From Planctomycetales bacterium (GTDB lineage Bacteria; Planctomycetota; Planctomycetia; Planctomycetales; Planctomycetaceae), in the NCBI GenBank assembly GCA_026400835.1, contig JAPLOA010000091.1:38989-102988 (forward strand): a stretch of 64,000 nucleotides of DNA, given 5' to 3'. Below are positions 45,434-56,075 of the stretch, piece after piece (within the stretch, counting starts at the first letter, position 1; each line of letters begins with the position of its first letter). Below the pieces are notes generated by a model, which was not told the origin of the DNA, searched no databases, and was given only the letters and a program-made list of their open reading frames with translations. Position numbers and translations under genes: made by a program.

Positions 45434-47440
45434 CTACTGTAAGGTTGGTGTCGTCGCATCCGCCGGAGTGTCGGCTGCCGGGGCTGCTTCTTCCTGAGGA
45501 GCGATCTGAGCAGCAAGCAGCCGACCGAAGATCTTCACGAAACCTTCTTCCAGCCGAACTCGCAAACGAACACCGGTTTCGGTCAGGCGTGAATCGATCT
45601 CGATGCGATCGTCGCCTTCGGCGAGCGTTTCCTTCATAATCTTCCCGCCTCGTTCGCGACGGCGAGCGAACTCGGCTCGACGTGCTTCGCGGCCCCCGTT
45701 GCGCCCTGCCGGAGCAGCTTGAGCAGGAGCCTCAACCGGGGCAGCTTTCGGAGCATCGGCACTGGCCTCCGCGGCCGCCTTTGCAGCAGCAGCTTTCTCT
45801 TTCTCTGCTCGAGCATTCGAGCCAGCGGTGTCAGCGATCGTCGCCATTTCCACCAGTTGATTCACGTTCACGATAATTCGAAAATTCGGAGGCGTCCTGC
45901 GTTCCGTTGGAGACTGGATGGCTTCTTCCAGTTTGTCCATCACGCTGGTCAACGTGGCCAGAGATTCCTGGCCACCGATAACACCCCACACAGCAGTTGA
46001 GCCGACTCCCAGAGTCATTCCAACATTATCACCAAACACCGCAATGGCTTCAGGCGGCTGAGCCGCAAAGGTCAGGCGGTGAAATGTAACGCCCAGATGT
46101 TCGGCAGCACCGATCTGCAGATCACCGGCTTTTTGAATATCGTCGACTTCACGAAGGCGAGTCGCCGCATCGAGAAGTCCTGCAGCGATCGCATCTCCCT
46201 CAACAACTCTTGATGCCCAAACGATCGCCAGTTTGCCGGACGAGTCGCGATAGAACTGAGCGAAAACGTCGACATGGCCTTCTTCAAGAGTTTTCTGAAC
46301 GGCTGAAAGAGCCTGACCGATCGGGCTGTTTTCATCCGGCGTCGCACCGAGTTTGTTTTCTTCAATAAGACGGGTGACTTCCATTTTCACGCCTTCCATC
46401 ATTTCGATGTAGGCCACCTTGTCACGTTCCGCCATCATGCTGGACATCGATAGAGAAACGGCGGCGTCATCATCCAGCAGCGGAATGAAGTAACTTGGTT
46501 TCTCTGTCGACTGGAAGATCTCCTTCATGAATTTGGAACCATCGAGGGCATCCACCAGCACATCAATGTTGACAGCCTGTGCCTCGGTTTCAACCTTCAG
46601 TCCAATCGTGATCTTCTGGCATTCGGTGATCAGCATTCGTAACGCTTCCAGTCCGCGTTCGCCTTCTGTGCGACGAATCCGGTAGGCACCTTCCGGCTCA
46701 CCATCGCGTTGCTGCAGAGTTGTGGAAATCCCGGATGAAATCAGCCCCATCAGCAACGTCCGAGTTGCAACCGGAATCGATTCCACATCAAGGCGCAGGG
46801 AGATATCAAACTGCTGAGCCTGACCAGCCAACAGCTGGGCCGGATCAGGAAGTTCACGATCCAGTGCTTCCTCGGGAGGATTGTTTCCCAGCGGCATAAA
46901 GGCATAGCCATCCTTCATCAACACGGGAAAGGTGCGATTCGGTCCGATGACTTCGTAACGTCCCTCCTCGTCGTCTTTACGAATCACGACCGGCGCTTTT
47001 TCAATCAGCTTGGTTGCCGCTTCGACAGAAGCGACCGGCACGAACGCCAGGAACTCCGGGGCCGGTGGAAACGCGACTGGCAGATACGCCATGACGCCAA
47101 ACGGCTTCGAGCGATCAAAGCCTTCCAGATCATTCAGGGTCTCTTTGAGAAACGCTTCGAACACCTTGAATGCTTCCGGCTTGCCCGCGGCATCAAAGAT
47201 GTATTTCGCTTCGTCAACGACGCGATCTGCACTGGCGAATGTGATCGTCAGCAGTGGACGAGTTCCCTCGGCGACCAGCGTCAATGGCTTATCGTCCCCG
47301 GACTTACTGTCGGTCTCCGCCGCCTGTGGAGCAGCAAGCACAGCAGAACTCATCGGAGATACAACCAAAAAAGAAAGCCCCACAGAAAGCAGGAGCCGCA
47401 TGGAACGATGAACAGTGTCAATCAGGTCAAAACGATGCAT
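45434..47440 (-). CDS. Large exported hypothetical protein
   Basis: Start 47440 (MHRFDLIDTVHRSM...) leads into a hydrophobic signal peptide (RLLLSVGLSFLVVSPMSSAVLA) and a 668-residue product; ATG 47404 is an alternative. The body has repeated alpha/beta stretches such as KPFGVMAYLP, FLAFVPVASVEAATKLIEKA and ITIGLKVETEAQAVNIDVLVDAL, suggesting two related domains. Near residues 575-620 is an Ala/Pro-rich linker followed by an Arg/Gly/Glu-rich patch (GRNGGREARRAEFARRRERGG). I do not recognise a function. Confidence 0.8.
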   Translation of the reverse strand: MHRFDLIDTVHRSMRLLLSVGLSFLVVSPMSSAVLAAPQAAETDSKSGDDKPLTLVAEGTRPLLTITFASADRVVDEAKYIFDAAGKPEAFKVFEAFLKETLNDLEGFDRSKPFGVMAYLPVAFPPAPEFLAFVPVASVEAATKLIEKAPVVIRKDDEEGRYEVIGPNRTFPVLMKDGYAFMPLGNNPPEEALDRELPDPAQLLAGQAQQFDISLRLDVESIPVATRTLLMGLISSGISTTLQQRDGEPEGAYRIRRTEGERGLEALRMLITECQKITIGLKVETEAQAVNIDVLVDALDGSKFMKEIFQSTEKPSYFIPLLDDDAAVSLSMSSMMAERDKVAYIEMMEGVKMEVTRLIEENKLGATPDENSPIGQALSAVQKTLEEGHVDVFAQFYRDSSGKLAIVWASRVVEGDAIAAGLLDAATRLREVDDIQKAGDLQIGAAEHLGVTFHRLTFAAQPPEAIAVFGDNVGMTLGVGSTAVWGVIGGQESLATLTSVMDKLEEAIQSPTERRTPPNFRIIVNVNQLVEMATIADTAGSNARAEKEKAAAAKAAAEASADAPKAAPVEAPAQAAPAGRNGGREARRAEFARRRERGGKIMKETLAEGDDRIEIDSRLTETGVRLRVRLEEGFVKIFGRLLAAQIAPQEEAAPAADTPADATTPTLQ

Positions 47441-48301
47441 GGAGTGGATTCCGGCAGAAGGAACAGGGTTCAGGGGCGATTCAGAGTTGAATGGTAGACT
47501 TACAGGCACTAACAAAATTAGAACAGGTACTCCTGGAGGTCGCTTTTCTACATGATTCCGGGATGTCGGCGGGAGACAGTCCCGGTTTTTCAGGCGTTCG
47601 TAGTTGTATTGCCTGCGAGATTGTCATGCTGGGGAGAATTCGGCTGACGCCTGCGTTTCTCCGACAAATTGTAGAAACATTGCCCATAGAAAAAGGATTC
47701 GAGCTGGTCGCATCAGACGGATGGATTCCCTGAAATCGGCCGTTTTTCCGGCTGGACGATGGCAATTGGGGAGAAAGACGCAGGCTTTTCCATCGGCGAT
47801 ACCAAAAACTCGCCTGGCATCTGCCGGCATAGATCAGGAGTCCCGCATCTGTGGCACATTCTTCTCCTTGATCGCCGAGCGGTGCAAACAAATCCTGCAG
47901 AACATGAACACAATTACACACCTGCTCCATCTGAGCCGCAATTGTCAGCAGCTGAAAAACAGGCGAAACCTGCCGAGGGCGGGAAGTCAAAACCGGATTT
48001 CCGCAGAAGTACATGCTGAGCTTTGCAGACGTTCAGATTTTTGACCGTCTGCGCTATGGAAGCCCTGTTGTCCGTGTTTTCGGTGGCAGTTACAAACGCC
48101 TCGTCTCTCTAGGTGGAGGCGCTCTGTCCCGTGGGCATTGCGCGGATACTGGAAAGGAATTGCGGAAGATTGTGTTTTGAACAGGACGTTCAAAAGTCTT
48201 CCTGTAGTTTCAGAGAGAAGAAGTGACCGACGCGGCGGATGTGCTGCGTCTTCGCGGTTCAGAGATGAATTGCGAATCACGATCCTGGTTTGAGGAACGT
48301 C
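47441..48301. other. Gap of about 860 bp with no assigned gene
   Basis: It separates divergent genes and should hold both promoters. Short plus-strand frames (47491-47733 and 47759-48019) look partly protein-like but begin without ribosome sites, sit in different frames and match nothing I know. They could be one decayed gene. A GCCTC/GAGGC hairpin lies near 48100-48120 in the leader of the autotransporter-like gene. Confidence 0.4.
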
Positions 48302-51300
48302 ATGAAGATCGTTCGAAACCCCAATCGCTGGCTGAAAAAACTGTCTCAAGCCGCAGCGCTATTGTCGCTGATGGCTGGTTCACAGACGGCCTATTCGCAG
48401 GACGGTGGCTTTACATTTGGCCGAACCCCAACCGGGTCCGCCTCCGAAGTCGTCGACTCCAATACCGACGGCCTTGGAGTGTCGTTCCGAGGTGGCCATA
48501 TGGCTGGAAGCACAGTCGGGCGACAGGAATCGATTACACACATCAACCTGATGCCTTACGTCAGCATCAATGATGGTATGCTGTTTGGCGATTCTCGACT
48601 GTTGCGAGCCAACAAGGGTGACCTTGGTTGGAGCTTCGGCGGTGGTTATCGTCACTACATCCAGGACTGGGATGTTGTCATTGGCGGCAACGGCTACTAT
48701 GACCATGATGGTCTAACAGGAGCAGATCTGCAGCAATGGAGTGCCGGCGGTGAAGTCCTCGCGCACGGCTGGGAAATGCGTGGCAACTACTATCAGACTT
48801 TTGGTGATACGTTTAATCTCGTTGGTCAGCGAATCGATCAGGACAGCGCGGCGTTTGCGGGCAACAACATTACGTTCACTCGCATCGATACGTTTGCAGA
48901 AGCTCTGAAAGGTTTCGACGCAGAAGCCGGCTTTCTGTTGCCGGGTGACATTGCGGAACGCTTCGATCTGCGAGCTTTCGGCGGCGGTTATTATTATCAG
49001 GGTGAAAACACCGACGGCTTTGCAGGCTGGTCAACTCGCATGCAGGCCGATATCGGTCGCTGGCTGGAACTTGGACTGAAGCTTACGAATGACGAGGTGT
49101 TTGACACCACGGTCAGTTTTAACGCAGCGGTGTACTTTGGTGGCTTTCAAAGTCAGGAACACACGAAGCGATCGGCGATTCAGCGGTTTCGGGATCCCGT
49201 CCGTCGTAACATGAATGTCGTGGCATCGACAAACGACACTTCGGCCCCGGGTCAATTGGCCATTGATCCGAACGATAACCTTCCCTTCACGGTCGCCCAC
49301 GTCAACAGCAATGATCTGATTGGTCCTTTCAATGGTACGGTTGAAAATCCCTTCGCAAGCCTGACTCAGGGGCTGGGAGCTAATACCGACATTGTGTTTG
49401 TGCATGCAGGAAGTCAGTTCAACGCCGCACCACAGAACATTGTTTCTCTGTTGCCGAGTCAAAAGCTGATTGGTGAAGGTCTGATTCAGACGAATCGCAA
49501 TACGGAAACCTCAGTGACGGTTCTTGCACTGGGGAATCCACTCCAGCTGACACTCCCGGATTCTCCAACTTTCGCTGCCAATCCAAATCTGCTGCGTCCA
49601 ACAATTGGCAACTCAGCGGGTAATGCGGTGACGATGGCGAACAACAGCACCTTCTCAGGCTTCATTATTGACAATCCGACGGGCAACGGCATCTTCAGCA
49701 ATGGAGCCACCAACACCTCCATCAATGATGTGCTGGTCCAGGGAGCCGGACAGTCCGCGATCTTCCTGCAGAATACTTCCGGTACGACCGCGATTACCAA
49801 CACAACTTTGATTGCTGATGCCGCGGCAACGGGCGCGACGTTTCGCGTAGACGGTGGTTCAGGAATAGTTCGCTTCTCATCAACCGACAATTTCCTGTTG
49901 GCAGCGATCACGAACGACTCTCCTCAGCAGTCCGTGCTCCTGGAAAACATGACTGGCGGAAACGTCGACATGATTCGCTCCTCGGTCACCGAAGACGGGG
50001 GCCTGGGCGTTGTTATTCGCAACAATACAGGCGGCGCAGCAACACTTGATAACCTGAATCTGGCCAACAGTACTGGAACAGGGATTGCTGTTCTTGACAG
50101 TGCCGGAAACTACACCTTCCGCAAGACCAGTACTCAGCTCCAGCAGATTACGGTGACTAATGCGGCCCAGCAGAGCATTCTGGTCAACAATGCCTCCGGG
50201 ACCATTTCGTTCACAGATGATGTGTTGATCTCAACTCGAAATGCAGAAGGTGTTGAAGTCCGGCTCTCCAGCGGCGATGTCGGGTTTAACGGCAACGTCA
50301 CACTTGACGATCTGGGTGCAGCGGTATTGGCTCGAGCCGGCGTCTCCGTGCACGATCAGCTGGCAAATGGCTCAGTGACCTTTCAGGATCAATTGACGAT
50401 TCGAGGAGCGAACACGCGAGGCAGCCTTGCCGAAGGTGTATTCCTCACGAACAACAACGCGGCCAGTGAATTCCTTGTTAACGGTGACACTAACATCGTT
50501 GGAACAAACGGCATTTCCGTCCGAATTGACAACAATAACGGGTTGGCTCGATTCCTCGGACAGACTCAGATTTCTCAGCGTCTTGTGGAAGGGATCTCGG
50601 TCACAAACTCTGCCGGTGCAGTGCAGTTCGGCGCGACGGCCGGTGACGTGGCGTCAGTTCTGAATGATCTTGCAACTCCGTCTCAGAGTGCGGCCATTCG
50701 CGCAACGAACAATTCGGCCAATATCGTGTTCGGAGGAGTTTCCATTGACAATGCACAGGGAAATCTTCCCGGTGGTGCTGGTATGCATCTGGTCAACAAT
50801 ACCGGTGAGATCAATGTCGGCACACTCGACATCATTTCTCTTGATGGCGTCGGACTGTTTGGTTTGAACAATGCCAGTATTCAGGTCCGAGGCGGAGATA
50901 TCCTGTCGGATAATCAGGCGGCAGTGAATATCGAGCAGTCCGGCATCGACATTAAGCTTGCCAGTGTGACCAGTAACAACTCACCCGACTACGGGATTCG
51001 TCTCGTTGAGACCAACAAAACGAATCTTCAGACCTTTGAGGTTGATCCCGATATCGCGAACGATGTTCCCGGTGACGGCGGTATCATTACCGGAGCCAAA
51101 GGCAACGGATTGGACGACAACGATGCGGCCGGTGTGTTCCTGCTGAATGCGGGCCAGGTACGTTTGAGAGCGATGACGCTTGATGACAACGAATTCGGGG
51201 TCCGCATTCGTAATACCGAAACAACTCCGGGATTGCCTGACAGCACCAAGCAGAACTTCATCCTCGAGCGGTCTTTGGTGCAGGATTCGGATATTCGCGG

Positions 51301-52279
51301 TATCGACAGTCAGAACCTGATGGGGCTCTCAATTCAGAACAGCTCCTTTGACAACAATGGTGACAGTGCTACCGCAGGCCGAGAAACGATTCTGCTTGAT
51401 TACAATGTACGACTCGACCTCGACACGATCACGCAGTTCAGTCAGGCGAATGACCCGTTTGTTGTGACGATTGAAGACTCCGACTTTACCTCTGTTACAA
51501 CCAGTGTAATCAACGTTGGACAGTCAAATATTGCGGCGAACGGAGCTGCTATTCGCTTTGACCTGCTGAGAAACACATTTTCTGTGAGCGACACCTCCGA
51601 TCCCACAGGCTCAACTGCACTTGATGATGCTCTGATCTTTGACTGGACAGGCCCGGCTCAGATGATCCTGGAGGATAACCTCTTTGATATGATCAGCGTC
51701 AATCAGCAACAGGCGGTATCGATCCGAACTCGCTCTACGACTGATGAGTTTGACTTTTCATTCCAGCGAAATCAGGTTAACGTCAACAACGTGACGCTGA
51801 ATGCCGGTGCGGTGGACCTGCGAATCGACGGACCATCGAACATGAATACGGTTAACTTCCAGATTGCCAATAACGACATTAACATCAGCGATGGAACTGG
51901 AGCCAATAACAACAACGCGGGTGACCGGCCAACAGGCCTGAAACTCCGACTTGCACGAGATGCTGATGTTGGTATCGTGAACAACGATATTGTCGCGACA
52001 GCGGATGGAGCGACCGGTATTCTGATTGAACGTGCGGCGGCAAGTTCCGACTTCCTGATCAGCGGAAATCGCATTGGGTTCTCCGATTTCGGCATCGAAG
52101 CAGAACGCGGTATCATCTTCCAGCAGGTCACCGGAGTGGTCAGCATCTTTGGAAATGTCGACAACCAGGTTGTCGTCCTGCAGAACGCAGGTGGCAACGG
52201 AGCTGTGGAGCAGGCCTTCTTTATGCCAGTTAACTCCAACAACGGTCAGATCATTGTTAACGGTGCACTTGTTCCGTAA
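48302..52279 (+). CDS. Giant inverse-autotransporter-like beta-helix surface protein
   Basis: ATG 48302 follows TTGAGGAACG. The 1325-residue protein has a signal peptide (residues 1-32) and then a ~250-residue region of alternating amphipathic strands rich in Gly/Tyr/Trp (LGWSFGGGYRHYIQDWDVVIGG..., FDLRAFGGGYYYQ, MQADIGRWLELGLKL). This resembles the beta-domain of inverse autotransporters (intimin/invasin type). From about residue 300 to the end it is a long Asn/Thr/Asp-rich series of short repeats (SNNSTFSGFIIDNPTGNG, LVNNTGEINVGTLDI) that fits a right-handed parallel beta-helix passenger. It is probably displayed on the cell surface. Confidence 0.75.
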   Translation: MKIVRNPNRWLKKLSQAAALLSLMAGSQTAYSQDGGFTFGRTPTGSASEVVDSNTDGLGVSFRGGHMAGSTVGRQESITHINLMPYVSINDGMLFGDSRLLRANKGDLGWSFGGGYRHYIQDWDVVIGGNGYYDHDGLTGADLQQWSAGGEVLAHGWEMRGNYYQTFGDTFNLVGQRIDQDSAAFAGNNITFTRIDTFAEALKGFDAEAGFLLPGDIAERFDLRAFGGGYYYQGENTDGFAGWSTRMQADIGRWLELGLKLTNDEVFDTTVSFNAAVYFGGFQSQEHTKRSAIQRFRDPVRRNMNVVASTNDTSAPGQLAIDPNDNLPFTVAHVNSNDLIGPFNGTVENPFASLTQGLGANTDIVFVHAGSQFNAAPQNIVSLLPSQKLIGEGLIQTNRNTETSVTVLALGNPLQLTLPDSPTFAANPNLLRPTIGNSAGNAVTMANNSTFSGFIIDNPTGNGIFSNGATNTSINDVLVQGAGQSAIFLQNTSGTTAITNTTLIADAAATGATFRVDGGSGIVRFSSTDNFLLAAITNDSPQQSVLLENMTGGNVDMIRSSVTEDGGLGVVIRNNTGGAATLDNLNLANSTGTGIAVLDSAGNYTFRKTSTQLQQITVTNAAQQSILVNNASGTISFTDDVLISTRNAEGVEVRLSSGDVGFNGNVTLDDLGAAVLARAGVSVHDQLANGSVTFQDQLTIRGANTRGSLAEGVFLTNNNAASEFLVNGDTNIVGTNGISVRIDNNNGLARFLGQTQISQRLVEGISVTNSAGAVQFGATAGDVASVLNDLATPSQSAAIRATNNSANIVFGGVSIDNAQGNLPGGAGMHLVNNTGEINVGTLDIISLDGVGLFGLNNASIQVRGGDILSDNQAAVNIEQSGIDIKLASVTSNNSPDYGIRLVETNKTNLQTFEVDPDIANDVPGDGGIITGAKGNGLDDNDAAGVFLLNAGQVRLRAMTLDDNEFGVRIRNTETTPGLPDSTKQNFILERSLVQDSDIRGIDSQNLMGLSIQNSSFDNNGDSATAGRETILLDYNVRLDLDTITQFSQANDPFVVTIEDSDFTSVTTSVINVGQSNIAANGAAIRFDLLRNTFSVSDTSDPTGSTALDDALIFDWTGPAQMILEDNLFDMISVNQQQAVSIRTRSTTDEFDFSFQRNQVNVNNVTLNAGAVDLRIDGPSNMNTVNFQIANNDINISDGTGANNNNAGDRPTGLKLRLARDADVGIVNNDIVATADGATGILIERAAASSDFLISGNRIGFSDFGIEAERGIIFQQVTGVVSIFGNVDNQVVVLQNAGGNGAVEQAFFMPVNSNNGQIIVNGALVP

Positions 52280-52409
52280 TGGGCTCAAGATCCTGATCTC
52301 AGCGGCCTGATGGCAAATTGTTTTGGCAAACACCTCGAGGAACCGCTGAACTGGGATGGGCTTGCTTCCCGTCAGCTCAGATAACGATAAATCCTCGAAT
52401 TTTTCCTCT

Positions 52410-52449
52410 GACAGCCTCCGACGTGTGAAAACGGTCGGAGGCTGTCTTT
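52410..52449 (+). terminator. Intrinsic terminator after the surface protein gene
   Basis: A perfect 13-bp stem, GACAGCCTCCGAC / GTCGGAGGCTGTC (52410-52422 and 52434-52446), with an 11-nt loop is followed by TTTG. It lies 130 bp past the stop. Confidence 0.8.
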
Positions 52450-52530
52450 GCATTGGGGTATCGGAATTTGCCGTTTTCGGGCGGTCACTCGAATTGGCCT
52501 GACGCGACTCGCTGCTAGAATCCCGGCGTC

Positions 52531-55500
52531 ATGACCGGTTCAGGACGACAGACACCTTCGTCTCTTGCTGAACTGACGACGTTAGTCGCAGCCTCCCCGG
52601 GTTTCGCAGAAGTCCTCGCGGCTTTGCATTCCGGACGCAGTGCCACGATCGACGGCGCCTGGGGCTCCGCTTGCGCGCTGAGCATCGCGGCAATCTCTTC
52701 GGCCGATCATGGAAGAACCCACCTGATTATTCTGCCGACGATTCGTGACGCCGAAGAATTTGTCGACGAACTGACAGACCTGCCAAATTCCGGCATCCTG
52801 CTGTTCCCTGCCTGGGAAAGTCTTCCCGAGATCATTGATGCGAGCGACTCGGTCTACGCGGCCAGAATCTCCGCTGTACGCCGACTCTCGCAGGCTGATC
52901 GAAGGCCGACCGCGATCGTCACCTGTCTGCCAGCCCTGTTGCAGCCGGTTCCGACTCGAGCCTCCATCAAGGCGGCGACGCGTACCATTTCCGTAGGCGA
53001 TGATCTTCCACTGCCTGAACTCACGGACTGGTTGATTCTCCGCGGGTTCGAACGAGTCACCGCCGTCGAATTGCCGGGTGAATTCTCCATTCACGGCGGC
53101 ATTCTGGATATCTTTCCGGCCACTGAGCCGGACGCCGTTCGCATTGAACTCTTCGGCGATGAAGTCGAATCGATTCGTTCTTTCGATGTCGAAAGCCAAC
53201 GTCGTCTGGAGGATCTGAAAAGCATCTCACTGACGGCAACTCTGGCGGCGACTCCCCCCGCAGCCACCGACGCAACACCGCAAACAGGTACCGGCCCAGT
53301 CAGCACCACAGCAAGTCTTAAGGGAAAACCAAAGAAAAGGACGCCCGAATCCAGGCCAGCCGATGCTCCGACGTCAACAGCATCCACAGCGGTTCCAACG
53401 GCGGCTCCCTTATTCAGCGGAGAAACAGAAAGCCTGATTGATTCGCTGCCTCGTCAGACCATCGTGATCCTGACAGATATGCAGCAGGCGATCAGTGAAG
53501 GCCGCATGTATTTGCAGCGACTGTCCAATCCCGTGGGACTTTACGGCGTTGATGCCACAATGGCTCGCCTGCTGGAATTCTCTTCCGTCACGATCGATGC
53601 TCTGGGCGTCGACGGTTACGAACAGTCGTGTCATCTGCCGATTGAAGCCGTCGAACGATTTTCCGGAAGTCGCCGCGATGCCCTCGTGGAACTTTCCGAA
53701 CTGTTGGGGCCATCCGATTCCGTTCTCCTATGTTGCCACAATGAGGGCGAACAGAGCCGACTGAAGGAATTGATTGCAGAAACAGACTCCGCATCAGGCA
53801 CCTCGCTGGCATCACGAATTTGCCTGACGACCGGGCGTATTCGGAGAGGATTCCGGTTGCTCGATCACGCGCTGATTGTAATCAGCGACAACGAGTTATT
53901 CTCCCGCACGCCAACCCGAGCGACGACGCGAAAACGTCGCACCGATTCACGCACGATCGATACTTTTCTCGACCTGCGCGAAGGCGATCTGGTCGTGCAT
54001 GTGGCTCATGGAATCGCGCGTTATCGCGGCATGGCAATGACTGGTGCTAATGGCCAGCAGGAAGAACATCTGCTGCTGGAATTTCGCGACGCCCTCATTG
54101 TGTACGTTCCGGTGTCGCTGATTCATCTGGTTCAGAAGTACATCGGGCCCGCGAAAACAACTCCGGAACTGACGAAGTATGGCGGCACATCGTGGCTGAA
54201 GAAGAAGGACCAGGTTGCCGAAGCTATTTCCGATATGGCGACGGACATGCTGCAGCTTCAAGCCGAACGAGCTTCCAGGGCCGGGCTTCAGTGTCGAGCA
54301 GACTCGCATCTGCAGCAGGAGTTTGAGAAAGCCTTTCCGTTTACAGAAACTCCGGATCAGGCTTCCGCAATTATTGACTTAAAAGGCGACATGGAACAGG
54401 CTAAACCGATGGACCGCCTGATCTGTGGGGATGTCGGCTTCGGAAAAACGGAAGTCGCGATGCGGGCAGTCTTCAAGGCCGTTGATAATGGTCGACAGGT
54501 GGCCGTTTTGGTCCCGACGACAGTTCTGGCCGAACAGCATTTTCGCACCTTCAGCCAGCGGATGGCGGAGTTCCCTGTCACTGTCGAAATGCTGTCGCGT
54601 TACCGTTCTCCGGCCGAACAAAGTCGCATCCTCGAACGCCTGAAAGAGGGCAGCATCGATATCGTGATCGGCACACATCGACTGGTGTCGAAAGACGTTA
54701 AGTTTCGCGACCTCGGTTTGCTTGTGGTCGACGAAGAGCAGAAGTTTGGCGTGAAAGTGAAGGAGCGGCTGAAGCAACTGCGTGCCGACGTCGATGTGCT
54801 GACTCTGACCGCCACGCCGATTCCTCGCACGCTGCATATGTCGCTGTTGGGGATTCGTGATATCAGCAGCCTCACAACTCCGCCACGCGATCGCGTGCCG
54901 ATTGAAACGCGAGTCGGTCGGTTCGACGAAAATCTGGTTCGCAGCGCGATGATGCGAGAACTCAATCGAGGCGGGCAGATCTATTTTGTTCACAACCGCG
55001 TTCATGATATCGAAGAGATCGCAGAGCGTTTGAAGCGAATCGCTCCCGAAGCCAGTCTTGTGATCGCCCATGGACAGATGGATGAGGACGAACTCGAATC
55101 CGCCATGATGGCCTTCGTCACAGGCAAAGCGGACATCCTGCTGGCGACAACGATTATTGAAAGCGGTCTCGACATTTCCAACGCCAATACGATGTTCATT
55201 CATCAGGCGGAAAATTACGGGCTCGCCGATCTGCATCAACTTCGTGGTCGAGTCGGTCGCGATCGCCATCGAGCGTACTGCTATCTGCTGCTGGAAGACG
55301 GTAAGGCCGTTACGACCAAAGCGACTCGGCGACTCAAGGCGATCGAAGAGTACAGCGAATTGGGCGCGGGATTCCGCATCGCCATGCGCGACCTGGAAAT
55401 CCGAGGAGCAGGCAATATCCTCGGCACCGAACAGAGCGGCAACATTGCGGCCGTTGGTTACGAACTGTATTGCCAACTGCTGGAGAACGCCGTTCGATCG

Positions 55501-55968
55501 CTGAAGAAGCAGCCGCTGCGTTATCAGCGTCATTGCAAAATCGAATTGCCCGTCAGCAATTTTATCCCCGACAAATATATCGCCGAGCAGAAACTCAAGA
55601 TCGAAGTCTACCGCAGACTCTCGCAGGCCAACACGCTTGATCAGCTCAGCGAACTGGAAACAGAACTCCGCGATCGGTTCGGGCCAATACCGACGGCCGC
55701 TCGCCGCATGATTCAACTGCGCGAGCTCAATCTACGAGCCCTTGCGTGGCGAGTAGAAAACATCCATCTCGAAAATGGCTACGCGGTCTTTCGGTATCGA
55801 GACGCCAAACGCATTCGCATGCTGTCGCATCTGCACAAAGGACATCTGCGAGTGGTCGATGCACATGACGCCTACTGGCCGCTGGAAGCCGAAGAAACCG
55901 ACGGCCCGGCCGTGCTTGATGAACTTCTGGAAACATTCTCCGCCGCTCAGCCACCAGCCCCGGAATAG
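52531..55968 (+). CDS. mfd: Transcription-repair coupling factor
   Basis: This 1145-residue SF2 translocase releases stalled RNA polymerase and recruits nucleotide excision repair. The N-terminal UvrB-homology module includes ILLFPAWESLPEI and ELPGEFSIHGGILDIFPA. An atypical Ala/Thr/Pro-rich linker occupies about residues 232-293. The RNA-polymerase-interaction domain has GDLVVHVAHGIARYRG (about 484-499). The motor has Walker A GDVGFGKTEVAMRAV (about 632), DEEQKFGV, TATPIPRTLHMSL and GRVGR. The C-terminal TRCF domain ends the protein. It is a single-gene unit. Confidence 0.97.
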   Translation: MTGSGRQTPSSLAELTTLVAASPGFAEVLAALHSGRSATIDGAWGSACALSIAAISSADHGRTHLIILPTIRDAEEFVDELTDLPNSGILLFPAWESLPEIIDASDSVYAARISAVRRLSQADRRPTAIVTCLPALLQPVPTRASIKAATRTISVGDDLPLPELTDWLILRGFERVTAVELPGEFSIHGGILDIFPATEPDAVRIELFGDEVESIRSFDVESQRRLEDLKSISLTATLAATPPAATDATPQTGTGPVSTTASLKGKPKKRTPESRPADAPTSTASTAVPTAAPLFSGETESLIDSLPRQTIVILTDMQQAISEGRMYLQRLSNPVGLYGVDATMARLLEFSSVTIDALGVDGYEQSCHLPIEAVERFSGSRRDALVELSELLGPSDSVLLCCHNEGEQSRLKELIAETDSASGTSLASRICLTTGRIRRGFRLLDHALIVISDNELFSRTPTRATTRKRRTDSRTIDTFLDLREGDLVVHVAHGIARYRGMAMTGANGQQEEHLLLEFRDALIVYVPVSLIHLVQKYIGPAKTTPELTKYGGTSWLKKKDQVAEAISDMATDMLQLQAERASRAGLQCRADSHLQQEFEKAFPFTETPDQASAIIDLKGDMEQAKPMDRLICGDVGFGKTEVAMRAVFKAVDNGRQVAVLVPTTVLAEQHFRTFSQRMAEFPVTVEMLSRYRSPAEQSRILERLKEGSIDIVIGTHRLVSKDVKFRDLGLLVVDEEQKFGVKVKERLKQLRADVDVLTLTATPIPRTLHMSLLGIRDISSLTTPPRDRVPIETRVGRFDENLVRSAMMRELNRGGQIYFVHNRVHDIEEIAERLKRIAPEASLVIAHGQMDEDELESAMMAFVTGKADILLATTIIESGLDISNANTMFIHQAENYGLADLHQLRGRVGRDRHRAYCYLLLEDGKAVTTKATRRLKAIEEYSELGAGFRIAMRDLEIRGAGNILGTEQSGNIAAVGYELYCQLLENAVRSLKKQPLRYQRHCKIELPVSNFIPDKYIAEQKLKIEVYRRLSQANTLDQLSELETELRDRFGPIPTAARRMIQLRELNLRALAWRVENIHLENGYAVFRYRDAKRIRMLSHLHKGHLRVVDAHDAYWPLEAEETDGPAVLDELLETFSAAQPPAPE

Positions 55969-56075
55969 CTGGACGACAGCAGGAAATTCGAGGATCCGTT
56001 TTTGATCGGATGAGACGCCTGATACACTCAGGCCCCGTCATACAGCATTTCGCTCCCCGATCAGGCGAATCAGCG

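Noticed and set aside
47491..47733. 80-codon plus-strand frame as a gene
   Set aside because: It has no ribosome site, begins at the promoter of the divergent gene and matches nothing; left as unassigned gap.
48040..48180. Possible cyclic-di-GMP riboswitch in the leader of the surface protein
   Set aside because: A hairpin is present but the conserved tetraloop/receptor pattern of GEMM riboswitches is not.
54379..55716. Minus-strand open frame of 445 codons
   Set aside because: It lies wholly antisense to the conserved motor domain of mfd and shows no domain or ribosome site.
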